Source: an uncultured Rubrobacteraceae bacterium
Lineage (GTDB): Bacteria > Actinomycetota > Rubrobacteria > Rubrobacterales > Rubrobacteraceae
Assembly (NCBI GenBank): GCA_902805985.1
Contig: CADCUW010000436.1
Span: forward strand, 1-13,041
Length of the DNA stretch: 13,041 nucleotides
Direction: 5' to 3'
The position numbers and the translations under genes are program-made. Positions 1 to 7,300 of this stretch are shown in pieces. The notes under the pieces were generated by a model. It ran no database searches, had not been told where the DNA came from, and saw only the letters and a program-made list of their open reading frames with translations. Within the stretch, counting starts at the first letter, position 1. Every line of letters begins with the position of its first letter.

Positions 1-306
1 CTGGACAACGCCGCGGACGCGGTGGCCGGCGGGGGGAGCGTCCGGGTGCGGGCTTTCCGGGAGAGGGAGGCCGTGGTCGTGGAGGTCTCCGACGACGGGC
101 CGGGGATACCGCCCGAGTTCAGGGCCCGCGTCTTCGAGCCCTTCTTCACGACAAAAGAGGTGGGGTCCGGCACCGGGCTCGGGCTTGACGTCGCCCGAAG
201 GGTGGTCAGGGGGCACGGCGGGGACATCTCCGTGCAGAGCGGCCCCCGGGGTACGAGCTTCGCGGTGAGGTTGCCGCTGAACGTAGAGACTCGGAACGGA
301 GGGTAA
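1..306 (+). CDS. sensor histidine kinase, C-terminal ATPase domain (5' end outside window)
   Basis: This is the ATP-binding HATPase_c domain of a two-component sensor kinase. The frame is open from base 1, so the gene begins outside the window. Only the last 101 residues are present. The visible boxes, in order, are an N-box (LDNAADA, residues 1-7), the G1 box DDGPGIP, the F-box FEPFFTTK and the G2 box GTGLGL followed by DVARRVV. These bind Mg-ATP and form the lid, so the visible half looks functional. The FEPFFTTK/GTGLGL combination is typical of NtrB-like and PAS-linked kinases. The H-box and sensor domain are not visible, so the signal is unknown. The stop lies 2 nt before the diadenylate cyclase start, and the end of this gene carries that gene's GGAGG-type ribosome site, which suggests translational coupling. 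Confidence 0.95.
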   Translation: MDNAADAVAGGGSVRVRAFREREAVVVEVSDDGPGIPPEFRARVFEPFFTTKEVGSGTGLGLDVARRVVRGHGGDISVQSGPRGTSFAVRLPLNVETRNGG

Positions 307-308
307 TC

Positions 309-896
309 TTGTCGAGGGCGAAGATATATGAGGAGATCTGCTCGGAGAGGCGGGAGGTAAACACGCGGGTGCTCGAGCAGATCGTCTCGCTCGCGGTAGA
401 GATAGCCCGCGAGGGACGGGAGGGGCGCAAGATAGGCACGCTGTTCGTGGTCGGCGATTCGGGGGAGGTGATGCGGCGCTCGAAGCCCATGATCCTGGAC
501 CCTTTGCAGGGCCACCCCGACGAGGACAAGTACGTCGAGGACCCGAACGTGCGCGAGACCATCAAGGAGCTCGCCCAGCTCGACGGCGCCTTCGTCGTCT
601 CGAACGCGGGCGTCGTCCTCTCGGCCGCCCGCTACATCGACGCGGCCTCCGACAACCTGGACCTCCCCTTGGGCCTCGGCAGCCGTCACGTGGCCGGCGC
701 CTCCATCTCCAGGCATACAGATGCCGTAGCGGTCGTGGTCTCCGAGAGCTCGATGGTCAGGATGTTCGACGACGGCGAGCTCGTCTCGGAGATAGTCCCC
801 GAGCTGTGGATGATCGAGGGCTACCGCAGCCGCCTCGAAGGTCGGACCCGGACCAGCCAGGACGAGGACGTGGCGGTGATCTCCCGTGCCGAATGA
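309..896 (+). CDS. diadenylate cyclase (DAC/DisA_N domain), c-di-AMP synthase
   Basis: This 195-residue protein is essentially a free-standing DAC domain, the fold that condenses two ATP into c-di-AMP. The DGA motif is at residues 92-94, and the second motif region GLGSRH-V lies at 122-128, followed by TDAVAVVVSES. The classical bacterial motif is RHR; here it reads RHV. From family knowledge, soluble archaeal-type DAC proteins also vary at this last position, so activity is plausible but not proven. There are no membrane helices (unlike CdaA) and no DisA linker or HhH DNA-binding domain. An N-terminal helical segment (about 1-40) precedes the domain. The start is TTG, chosen because GGAACGGAGGG ends about 5 nt upstream. 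The gene follows a histidine kinase by 2 nt and overlaps the DUF924 gene by 11 nt, suggesting an operon. Confidence 0.88.
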   Translation: MSRAKIYEEICSERREVNTRVLEQIVSLAVEIAREGREGRKIGTLFVVGDSGEVMRRSKPMILDPLQGHPDEDKYVEDPNVRETIKELAQLDGAFVVSNAGVVLSAARYIDAASDNLDLPLGLGSRHVAGASISRHTDAVAVVVSESSMVRMFDDGELVSEIVPELWMIEGYRSRLEGRTRTSQDEDVAVISRAE

Positions 897-1464
897 ACCC
901 GCGGAGGTCCTAGATTTCTGGTTCGGCAGGAGCGGCGAGCCGGGCTACGGAGAGTTCAGGAGCCAGTGGTTCCAGAAGGACGAAGCCTTCGACCGCGAGG
1001 TCACGGACCGCTTCGCCGACCTCCACGAGCGGGCGGCGGCGGGAGAGCTCGACGGCTGGCGCGAGGAGGCGGAGAGCTGCCTGGCGCTCGTCATCGCGCT
1101 CGACCAGTTCCCCCGCAACATGTTCCGCGGCGACGCCAGGACCCACGCCACCGACGAGAAGGCACTGGACACGGCGAAGCACGCCATCGACCACGCACTC
1201 GACCGGGAGCTTCCGGCGTACGGGCGGATGTTCCTCTACATGCCGTTCATGCACGCCGAGGACGTCGACGACCAGCGCCGCTCGGTGGATCTCTTCGAGG
1301 GGCTGGCGGCCGAGCCGGGGGGGCCCGACGTCGTGGAGTACGCGGTCGGGCACAGAGACATCGTGGAGAGGTTCGGGCGCTTTCCGCACAGGAACGCCCT
1401 TCTCGGGCGGGAGACGACGCCCGAGGAGGCCGAGTTCCTGACGCAACCGGGATCGTCTTTCTAG
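886..1464 (+). CDS. DUF924 family protein
   Basis: The 192-residue product matches the DUF924 family, an all-helical TPR-like fold without an established biochemical role. Family hallmarks are visible: FWFG at residues 11-14, ALDQFPRNMFRG around 71-82, FLYMPFMHAEDVDDQ around 116-130, and a C-terminal segment FGRFPHRNALLGR followed by TPEEAEFL. The length is normal for the family. The GTG start overlaps the end of the cyclase gene by 11 nt, so the two are probably translationally coupled; a link to c-di-AMP signalling is inference only. The stop lies 29 nt before the exporter gene. There is no signal peptide or membrane helix. Confidence 0.9.
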   Translation: MPNEPAEVLDFWFGRSGEPGYGEFRSQWFQKDEAFDREVTDRFADLHERAAAGELDGWREEAESCLALVIALDQFPRNMFRGDARTHATDEKALDTAKHAIDHALDRELPAYGRMFLYMPFMHAEDVDDQRRSVDLFEGLAAEPGGPDVVEYAVGHRDIVERFGRFPHRNALLGRETTPEEAEFLTQPGSSF

Positions 1465-1493
1465 GATGATGGGATCGGGAGAGGAGGGACGGC

Positions 1494-3113
1494 TTGGCAA
1501 CGCTTAGAGCGCCGTGTGATGAAGGGGTCGTGCGGTCGAAGCCGGCCGCCTCGCCGTGCGGGCCTTTATCGGAGCCGTGGGTGCTGGCGGCGACCATCAT
1601 AGGCTCCGCGATGGCGTTTATCGACGGGACGGTCGTGAACGTGGCGCTGCCCCAGATCCAGGAGCGTCTGGGTGCTACCGCGGTCGACGCGCAGTGGATC
1701 GTCGAGTCGTACGCCCTGTTTCTGGCCGCCCTGATCCTGGTCGGCGGCTCTTTGGGCGACCACTACGGCCGGAGACGAATCTACTCCTTGGGAATCGTGA
1801 TCTTCGCCGTCGCCTCGGTCGCGTGCGGCCTCGCGCTGACACCGATGCAGCTCATCGTGGCGCGGGCGGTGCAGGGTATCGGCGGGGCGATGCTGGTGCC
1901 GGGGTCGCTGGCGATCATCAGCGCCTCTTTCGACGAGGCCCGGCGCGGCCGGGCCATAGGGACGTGGTCCGGGTTCTCGGGGATCACGGCGGCTTTGGGC
2001 CCGGTGCTCGGCGGCTACCTGGTCGAGAACGTCTCGTGGCGGGCGGCGTTCCTGATCAACGTCCCGCTGGCCGTGGTGGTCCTGCTCATCGTGGCGCGGC
2101 ACGTGCCGGAGAGCCGCGACCCCGACGCCCGGCGGCTGGACATTCCGGGGGCGGTGCTCGCGACGGTCGGTCTCGGCGGGGTCGTGTTCGGCCTGATCGA
2201 GGTCCAGAGCAACGGCTTTACGGATCCGATAGTGCTGCTCTCCCTGCTCGCGGGCGCGGCGGCCCTGGTCGGGTTCGTCGTGGTGGAAAGGCGCTCACGG
2301 GAGCCCATGATGCCGCTCACGCTCTTTCGAACCCGCAACTTTACGGGGGCGAACCTGCTGACGCTGCTGTTGTATGCGGGGCTCGGGGGGTCGCTGTACT
2401 TCTTGCCGTTCAACCTGATCCAGGTTCACGGATACTCGGCGACGGCGGCGGGGAGCGCGTTCTTGCCGTTCATCATCATAACGTTCTTGATGAGCCGCTG
2501 GGCCGGCGGCCTCGTTACCCGCTACGGGGCCAAGCTCCCGCTCGTCATCGGCCCGACGATAGCGGCGGGCGGCTTCCTGCTCTTCGCCCTGCCGGGCACG
2601 GACGGCTCCTACTGGACGACGTTCTTCCCGGCCATCTGCGTGCAGGGCTTCGGGATGTCCCTGGTCATAGCCCCCCTCACCACGACGGCGATGAACTCTG
2701 TTACCGGCCGCCACTCTGGCCTGGCGTCTGGCGTGAACAACGCCGTCTCCCGCACGGCGGCCCTGCTCGCCATCCCGGTTCTCGGCATCTTCGTCTTCCT
2801 CACCTTCTCCGCCGCCCTGGACGCCAGCGTGGCGAACCTTGACCTCCCGCCGGCGGCCGTCCAGCAGCTCGAAACGGAGAAGGTGGACCTTGGCGGCGCG
2901 GAGGTGCCGGAGGGGCTGTCAGGGGGTACGGCGGCGGCCGTGGACGCGGCGATCGCCGAGGCCTTCGTCGCGGGCTTCCGGGTGGCGATGTTCGTGGCGG
3001 CCGGCCTCGCCCTCCTGAGCGCCCTGGCCGCTGCCCTGATCATCGAGGGCAAGGGAAGCACCGCCCGTACGCAGGAAGCCGGGCAGCCCGACGCGAAGGC
3101 CGCCCCCGCGTGA
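1494..3113 (+). CDS. MFS transporter, DHA2 family (EmrB/QacA-like drug:H+ antiporter)
   Basis: This is a 539-residue integral membrane exporter of the 14-helix DHA2 family, which extrudes drugs or other toxic compounds in exchange for protons. Family motifs are visible: FIDGTVVNVALPQIQ in helix 1 (about 42-56), motif A GSLGDHYGRRR in the loop after helix 2 (about 85-95), and motif C ALGPVLGG (about 167-174) in helix 5, the antiporter motif, followed by WRAAFLINVP. A hydrophilic tail of about 25 residues ends the protein. The TTG start is supported by GAGGAGGGAC about 4-10 nt upstream and gives a polar leader of about 28 residues before helix 1. An internal GTG at residue 12 is an alternative. 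The substrate cannot be read from sequence. The stop overlaps the next start by 4 nt. Confidence 0.93.
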   Translation: MATLRAPCDEGVVRSKPAASPCGPLSEPWVLAATIIGSAMAFIDGTVVNVALPQIQERLGATAVDAQWIVESYALFLAALILVGGSLGDHYGRRRIYSLGIVIFAVASVACGLALTPMQLIVARAVQGIGGAMLVPGSLAIISASFDEARRGRAIGTWSGFSGITAALGPVLGGYLVENVSWRAAFLINVPLAVVVLLIVARHVPESRDPDARRLDIPGAVLATVGLGGVVFGLIEVQSNGFTDPIVLLSLLAGAAALVGFVVVERRSREPMMPLTLFRTRNFTGANLLTLLLYAGLGGSLYFLPFNLIQVHGYSATAAGSAFLPFIIITFLMSRWAGGLVTRYGAKLPLVIGPTIAAGGFLLFALPGTDGSYWTTFFPAICVQGFGMSLVIAPLTTTAMNSVTGRHSGLASGVNNAVSRTAALLAIPVLGIFVFLTFSAALDASVANLDLPPAAVQQLETEKVDLGGAEVPEGLSGGTAAAVDAAIAEAFVAGFRVAMFVAAGLALLSALAAALIIEGKGSTARTQEAGQPDAKAAPA

Positions 3114-3487
3114 GGGCCCCCGAGATGGAGGCGGTCCTCGCGTGGCACGAGGCCCTGAACGCCGGCGACGCGGAGCGTCTGGCTGCCCTCTCCCACCCGG
3201 AGGTCGAGGTCGGGGGGCCGCGGGGCTCTGCCCGCGGCCGGGGGGTGCTCGTGGACTGGGTCGGGCGGGCGAACGTCCGCATGGAGCCCCTCCGTCTGTT
3301 CCAGGGCGACCGGACCGTGGTTGTGGAGGAGGCGGCGGCCTGGCGCGACGCGCGCACCGGTGAGACGACCTCTGAGACGATCGTCGCCACGGCGTTCGTG
3401 CTCGACGGGGGGATGGTGGCGGGGATCTTCCGCTACCACAACCTGGAGGATGCCCTGCGGGGCGCGGGCCTCGATGGGTCGGACTAG
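3110..3487 (+). CDS. SnoaL/NTF2-like family protein
   Basis: This 125-residue protein has the pattern of the SnoaL/NTF2 cone fold: an N-terminal helix (EAVLAWHEALNAGDAERLAALSH), then a glycine-rich segment (GPRGSARGRG) and a string of beta strands ending FVLDGGMVAGIFRYHNLEDAL. NTF2-like proteins range from ketosteroid-isomerase-type enzymes to small ligand-binding proteins, so the substrate is unknown. The GTG start overlaps the exporter stop as GTGA, the classic arrangement of translational coupling. The protein may therefore act together with the exporter, for example by binding or modifying the exported compound; this is inference. An internal ATG at residue 6 is a possible alternative start. 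Confidence 0.8.
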   Translation: MRAPEMEAVLAWHEALNAGDAERLAALSHPEVEVGGPRGSARGRGVLVDWVGRANVRMEPLRLFQGDRTVVVEEAAAWRDARTGETTSETIVATAFVLDGGMVAGIFRYHNLEDALRGAGLDGSD

Positions 3488-3506
3488 ATCCGGCCGGAAT
3501 AATTCG

Positions 3507-3517
3507 AACGGAAGGAG
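3507..3517 (+). promoter_or_regulatory. ribosome binding site of first zinc-finger gene (shared leader)
   Basis: AACGGAAGGAG lies 4 nt before the ATG at 3522. The identical 11-mer precedes the second zinc-finger gene, so the leader was apparently copied or retained along with the gene. It supports the ATG over longer upstream readings of the same frame. Confidence 0.7.
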
Positions 3518-3521
3518 AGCC

Positions 3522-3752
3522 ATGCAAGCGTGCACGCACCTAGACCAGATCAAAGACGTAGAACCGAGCGCCGAAAGGTGCGAGGAGTGCTTGCAGACGG
3601 GCGATAGCTGGGTCCATCTGAGGGAGTGTTTGAGTTGCGGCCACGTCGGCTGCTGTGACTCGTCCTCATCGCTTCGGGGACGCAACGCCGTCCTGTTCCG
3701 GGCAGCCCTCTCCCCCGCCGGTGACTCCTCCTACGAAGTCGCCCTGGCCTAA
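3522..3752 (+). CDS. UBP-type zinc-finger protein, copy 1, degenerate C-terminus
   Basis: The 76-residue product matches the small bacterial zf-UBP family, which resembles the zinc finger of ubiquitin hydrolases but has no known role in bacteria. Residues 1-48 are nearly the same as copy 2: C4, H6, C20, C23, C36, C39, H41, C44 and C45 are all kept, with the block WVHLRECLSCGHVGCCDSS. After that the proteins diverge. The tail lacks the later ligands (H53, H57 and H63 in copy 2). A weak alignment of RAALSPA here with RATEHPI in copy 2 suggests decay rather than replacement. The finger probably cannot fold as in the family, so this may be a dying duplicate or a shortened protein with its own role. 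At DNA level the copies differ at many synonymous sites, so the duplication is not recent. Confidence 0.72.
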   Translation: MQACTHLDQIKDVEPSAERCEECLQTGDSWVHLRECLSCGHVGCCDSSSSLRGRNAVLFRAALSPAGDSSYEVALA

Positions 3753-3760
3753 CCAACCCC

Positions 3761-3771
3761 AACGGAAGGAG
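3761..3771 (+). promoter_or_regulatory. ribosome binding site of second zinc-finger gene (shared leader)
   Basis: AACGGAAGGAG is identical to the leader of copy 1 and lies 6 nt before the ATG at 3778. It decides the start: the same frame is open back to 3655, but that extension would be read out of the tail of copy 1. Confidence 0.7.
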
Positions 3772-3777
3772 CCAGCA

Positions 3778-4035
3778 ATGGCCGCGAACTGCACGCACCT
3801 CGACCAGATACGCGATGTCAGCCCCTCGGCGGAGGGCTGCGAGGAGTGCCTCCGATTGGGCGACTCTTGGGTCCACCTGCGCGAATGCCTGAGCTGCGGG
3901 CACGTTGGTTGTTGCGACTCGAGCAAGAACAAACACGCCACAAAGCACTACCGCGCGACGGAGCACCCGATCGTGCGGTCCTTCCAGCCGGGGGAGGCCT
4001 GGCGATACTGCTATGTGGACGAGGTGCTGGTCTGA
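3778..4035 (+). CDS. UBP-type zinc-finger domain protein, copy 2 (complete)
   Basis: This 85-residue protein has the full zf-UBP pattern: C5, H7, C21, C24, C37, C40, H42, C45, then H53 and H57 in KHATKH, H63 in TEHP and a final WRYCYVDE. The length equals the usual single-domain bacterial members. In eukaryotes this fold binds the C-terminal Gly-Gly of ubiquitin; the bacterial partner is unknown, so only zinc binding can be predicted. It lies 25 nt after copy 1, probably in the same transcript. The TGA stop is followed in the same frame, without a gap, by a tyrosine-integrase fragment. Read-through would fuse the two, but I see no evidence for it. Confidence 0.88.
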   Translation: MAANCTHLDQIRDVSPSAEGCEECLRLGDSWVHLRECLSCGHVGCCDSSKNKHATKHYRATEHPIVRSFQPGEAWRYCYVDEVLV

Positions 4036-4239
4036 ACGAAAAGCGAGCTAACCAACATACGCTTCCACGACCTCAGGCACACCTGCGCGACGCTGCTCAC
4101 GAAGGGCGTCCACCCGAGGACCGTCCTCGAGATGCTGGCCCACTCGAGCGTGTCGATCAGGCTGGACGTCTACAGCCACGGGATACCGGGACTCGGGGAC
4201 ACGGCGGCGTTGGCGATGGAGGACGCGCTGGGCAAATAA
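4036..4239 (+). pseudogene. tyrosine recombinase/phage integrase, C-terminal fragment
   Basis: Reading from the codon after the zinc-finger stop gives about 67 residues ending in a TAA at 4237-4239. The sequence is the conserved end of a phage-type tyrosine integrase: IRFHDLRHTCATLL (HxxR box), then KGVHPRTVLEMLAHSSVSI (second histidine box, usually LGHSS) and LDVYSH with the catalytic tyrosine, followed by a typical AMEDALG tail. There is no N-terminal domain, first catalytic arginine, or start codon ahead of the conserved block, so the gene cannot make an active integrase. It is a remnant of an integrated element whose left part has been lost. The frame itself is clean, with no internal stop, so truncation rather than slow decay removed the rest. 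Confidence 0.88.
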
Positions 4240-4282
4240 GCTCTCATCAATTACCCAAACGGTGTCACCTCCGCAAGAGCAT

Positions 4283-4300
4283 GTGCCGGCTTTTCGGCAC
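4283..4300 (-). terminator. hairpin downstream of GGDEF/EAL gene (tailless terminator candidate)
   Basis: GTGCCG and CGGCAC form a perfect 6-bp stem around a 6-nt loop, 33 nt downstream of the leftward GGDEF/EAL stop and 43 nt after the integrase fragment. There is no U-tract on either side, so it would be a tailless terminator of the kind proposed for actinobacteria, or a simple transcript-end structure. Confidence 0.35.
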
Positions 4301-4333
4301 GCAACAATCCGTCCGTAACCCGCTAACTGACAC

Positions 4334-7300
4334 TCAGATGCGGGTACCCGACGAGAGGAGCGCCGAAATCTCTTGGGCAGGAAGCGGCTTGGAGTAATGG
4401 TAGCCTTGCGCCATATCGCAGCCCATCTCGCGTAGTAGGCCCGCCTGCTCCTCGCGCTCTACCCCCTCCCCCACGACCTCCAATCCCAGAGTGTGCGCCA
4501 ACTCTATGATCATGTGAACGATCGCCGTGTCCTCCACGTCCTCGCACAAGCCCCTCATGAAGGATCTGTCAATCTTTAGGGAGTCAGCGGGTAGGCGCTT
4601 GAGGTAGGCCAACGAGGAGTATCCCATACCGAAGTCGTCTATGGAGATCTTCGCTCCTAGCCCCCTCAAGCGGTCCAGGGTCGCCGTGTTGCCTGCCAGC
4701 GCCTTCACGTAGACCGTCTCTGTAATGTCCAGCGTGAGACAGCTCCCTGCAAGCCCGGTCTCTTTCAGGATCCCTTCGACGGACTCGGCCAGGTTGGGGC
4801 GGGATAGCTGCCTGACCGAGAGGTTCACTGACATCACCAAAGGAGGAGTGCGGGGGTGAGATTCTTGCCACTCACTCGCCTTGAGGCAGGCCTCCCTCAA
4901 GACCTGCTCCCCCATCGGCACCACCAGCCCGCTCTCCTCGGCCAACGGCACGAACTCGTCCGGGTTTAGGATGCCCCGCTCGGGGTGGTCCCACCTCACC
5001 AACGCCTCCGTTCCCCACAGCTCCCCGGTCTGCAGGTTGACTATGGGCTGGTAATGCACGACGAATTCGTACTCCTCTACAGCCCGCCTAAGGTCGTTCT
5101 CTAGCTCCAGACGGAACACCGCCCGTCCGTGCATGGTCGGGTCGAACACCGTGTAGCCCGAGCCCTCGGCCTTGGCCCGGTACATGGCGGTGTCCGCCTC
5201 CCTCATTAGTTCCTCCGGGTTCTTGGTCCGATCCTCGCCCAAAGCAATGCCGATGCTTGCCCTAGCGTAGAGTCCCCGCCCGTCCAGCTCCAACGGATCC
5301 CTGAGTTTGTCGATGATCCGCTTCGCCACCCGCATAGGCTCGTCGGGGTCCTCTATGTCCTCGAGCAACACGGTGAACTCGTCCCCGCCGAAGCGAGCCA
5401 GGGTGTCCTCGTGCCTGAGGCACCCTTTGAGGCGTTCGCTAACGGCCACCAGTAACTTGTCGCCCGTCCCGTGCCCTAGCGAGTCGTTTACGACCTTGAA
5501 CTCGTCGAGGTCCATGAACAGCACCGCCACCCGCTTGCCCCGTCGCCTTTGCGTACGGGCCAGGGCATGACCGAGGCGGTCCAGGAAAAGCCGTCGGTTC
5601 GGGAGACCGGTGAGGCCGTCGTGGAAGGCCTGGTATTCGAGGCGTTCTTCGGCTTCCCTGCGCTCGGTAACGTCGTGCATGATGCCCTGCCAGTACAGGG
5701 GCTTGCCCTCCCCATCCCTCAGCACCACCGCCTCATCGCGCACCCACACCACACGGCCATCCTTGGCCAGCAGCCGGTACTCCTCGTCGAAGACTTCGTC
5801 TGTCCCCCCCTCGAAGCGCTCGTCGGCGGCAAGGACTCTCTCGCGGTCGTCGGGGTGCAGGCGCTTGGGCCACAGCCTGCCCTCCATCCACTCCTCGGGG
5901 GCGTAGCCGAGTATTGTCTCGATCTGGGGGCTGGTGTAGAGCGGCTCTTCTGGACCGTCCGTTACCCGCTCTATGTAAGTGACCGCAGGTATCCGCTCGA
6001 CGAGGGTACGGTAGCGGTTTTCAGTCTCCCTCAACTCTCCCTCGGTGCGCTTTAGCTCTGTGATGTCGACCATGACCCCGTGCCAGATCTGGCCCTGACC
6101 CTCCTCGTCCCGCACGAGCGTCCCGCTCTCCCTGAACCACACCACACGGCCGTCTTTGGCGATCATGCGGAATTCGAGGTCGAAGGGCTCCCCGCTCTCG
6201 CCCGTACTCTCGTCGGCAGTCAGGACCCGCTCACGGTCGTCGGGGTGCAGTATGGTCTGCCAGAACTCAGGGTCCGAGGTGTACTCCTTTTGGGTATAGC
6301 CCAGTACGGCCTCGACTTGGGGGCTGACGTAGATCGTGCCGCTGAACCCTCCGGGAACCTGGCGGTGTATGTAGGTCATGGCCGGCACCCGCTCGACGAG
6401 GGTGCGGTACCTCTCCTCGGCTTCCCGCAAGCGCTCTTCTGCCTCATTGCGCTCGGTTGTGTCCCTGGCGTTCACAACCACGCCAGAGACCCCCGGATCG
6501 TCGAGGAGGTTGGTTAGGGTCGCCTCCATGTGACGCCAAGAGCCGTCTTTGTGCGGGACCCGAAATTCCAGAGGCGAGGAGCTCCCGGGTTTACCCAGAA
6601 CCTCTTCGAACGAGCCCGATGCCCGCTCCACATCGTCCGGATGGACAAGCCCGAACATGTGGATACCGGTCAGCTCTTCGGGCCGATAGCCCAGCATACT
6701 TTCCACGGCCGGGCTTACGTAGCGGACCACACCGTCGGCGTCGAGGATCGTGATCGTGTCGGAGGCGTTCTGCACCAAGGAGCGGAAGCGTTCTTCGCTC
6801 GCCTGCAGGGCGGATTCGGTCCACTTGCGCTGGATCCCTTGAGCGATGGCATCAGCCACGGAAGCGAGCACCTCGGTGGTGTCCTCGGAAAAAGCGTGAC
6901 GGGCGAACAACGCCACCACCCCCACCACCTTGCCCTCGACCAGGAGGGGATAACCGGCGAAGGCCACCATTCCTTCGCGTTCGGCCCACTCCTTGTCGTG
7001 GACGCGGGGATCGCCCAAGACATCGTTGGTTAGGTGCGGTAGCCGCGCTTGGGCGATGAGGCCGATCTTGAAGCTGCCGAGGGGCACTCGACCATGGAAG
7101 CCGTCGGTGTGGGTATACATCCCCGCACTGGCCCGTAGCTCAAGCACGTCCTTGCCTTCGTCGAGCGTCCAGATGCGGGCGAACGCCGCTCCCAGGTGTC
7201 GCACCATCGCCTCCGTACACCGCTGCAGGATGTCCCGCAGGGGACCGCCTCCGGCCAAGGCGGCGCTTATGTCGGCTCGTAACGTTGCCCGACGTGCCAG

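Noticed and set aside
2609..3685. Leftward 358-codon frame antisense to the exporter and NTF2-like genes
   Set aside because: Low-complexity Arg/Pro/Ala-rich translation without motif, opposite to clear coding sequence.
3321..3752. 143-codon version of the first zinc-finger gene starting inside the NTF2-like gene
   Set aside because: The ATG at 3522 has a strong ribosome site identical to that of copy 2, and the extra N-terminus is Arg-rich shadow sequence.
3655..4035. 126-codon version of the second zinc-finger gene
   Set aside because: The extension is read from the tail of copy 1 in another frame; ATG at 3778 has the conserved leader.
4240..4333. Search for a second copy of the tRNA-His half next to the integrase fragment
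   Set aside because: No match to the tRNA 3' half is visible near the integrase fragment, so the two scars cannot be paired as attL/attR of one element.
5549..6055. Rightward frames antisense to the PAS/GGDEF/EAL gene (also 6080-6517 and 6530-7033)
   Set aside because: They mirror the repeated PAS sequence of the real gene and show no independent features.
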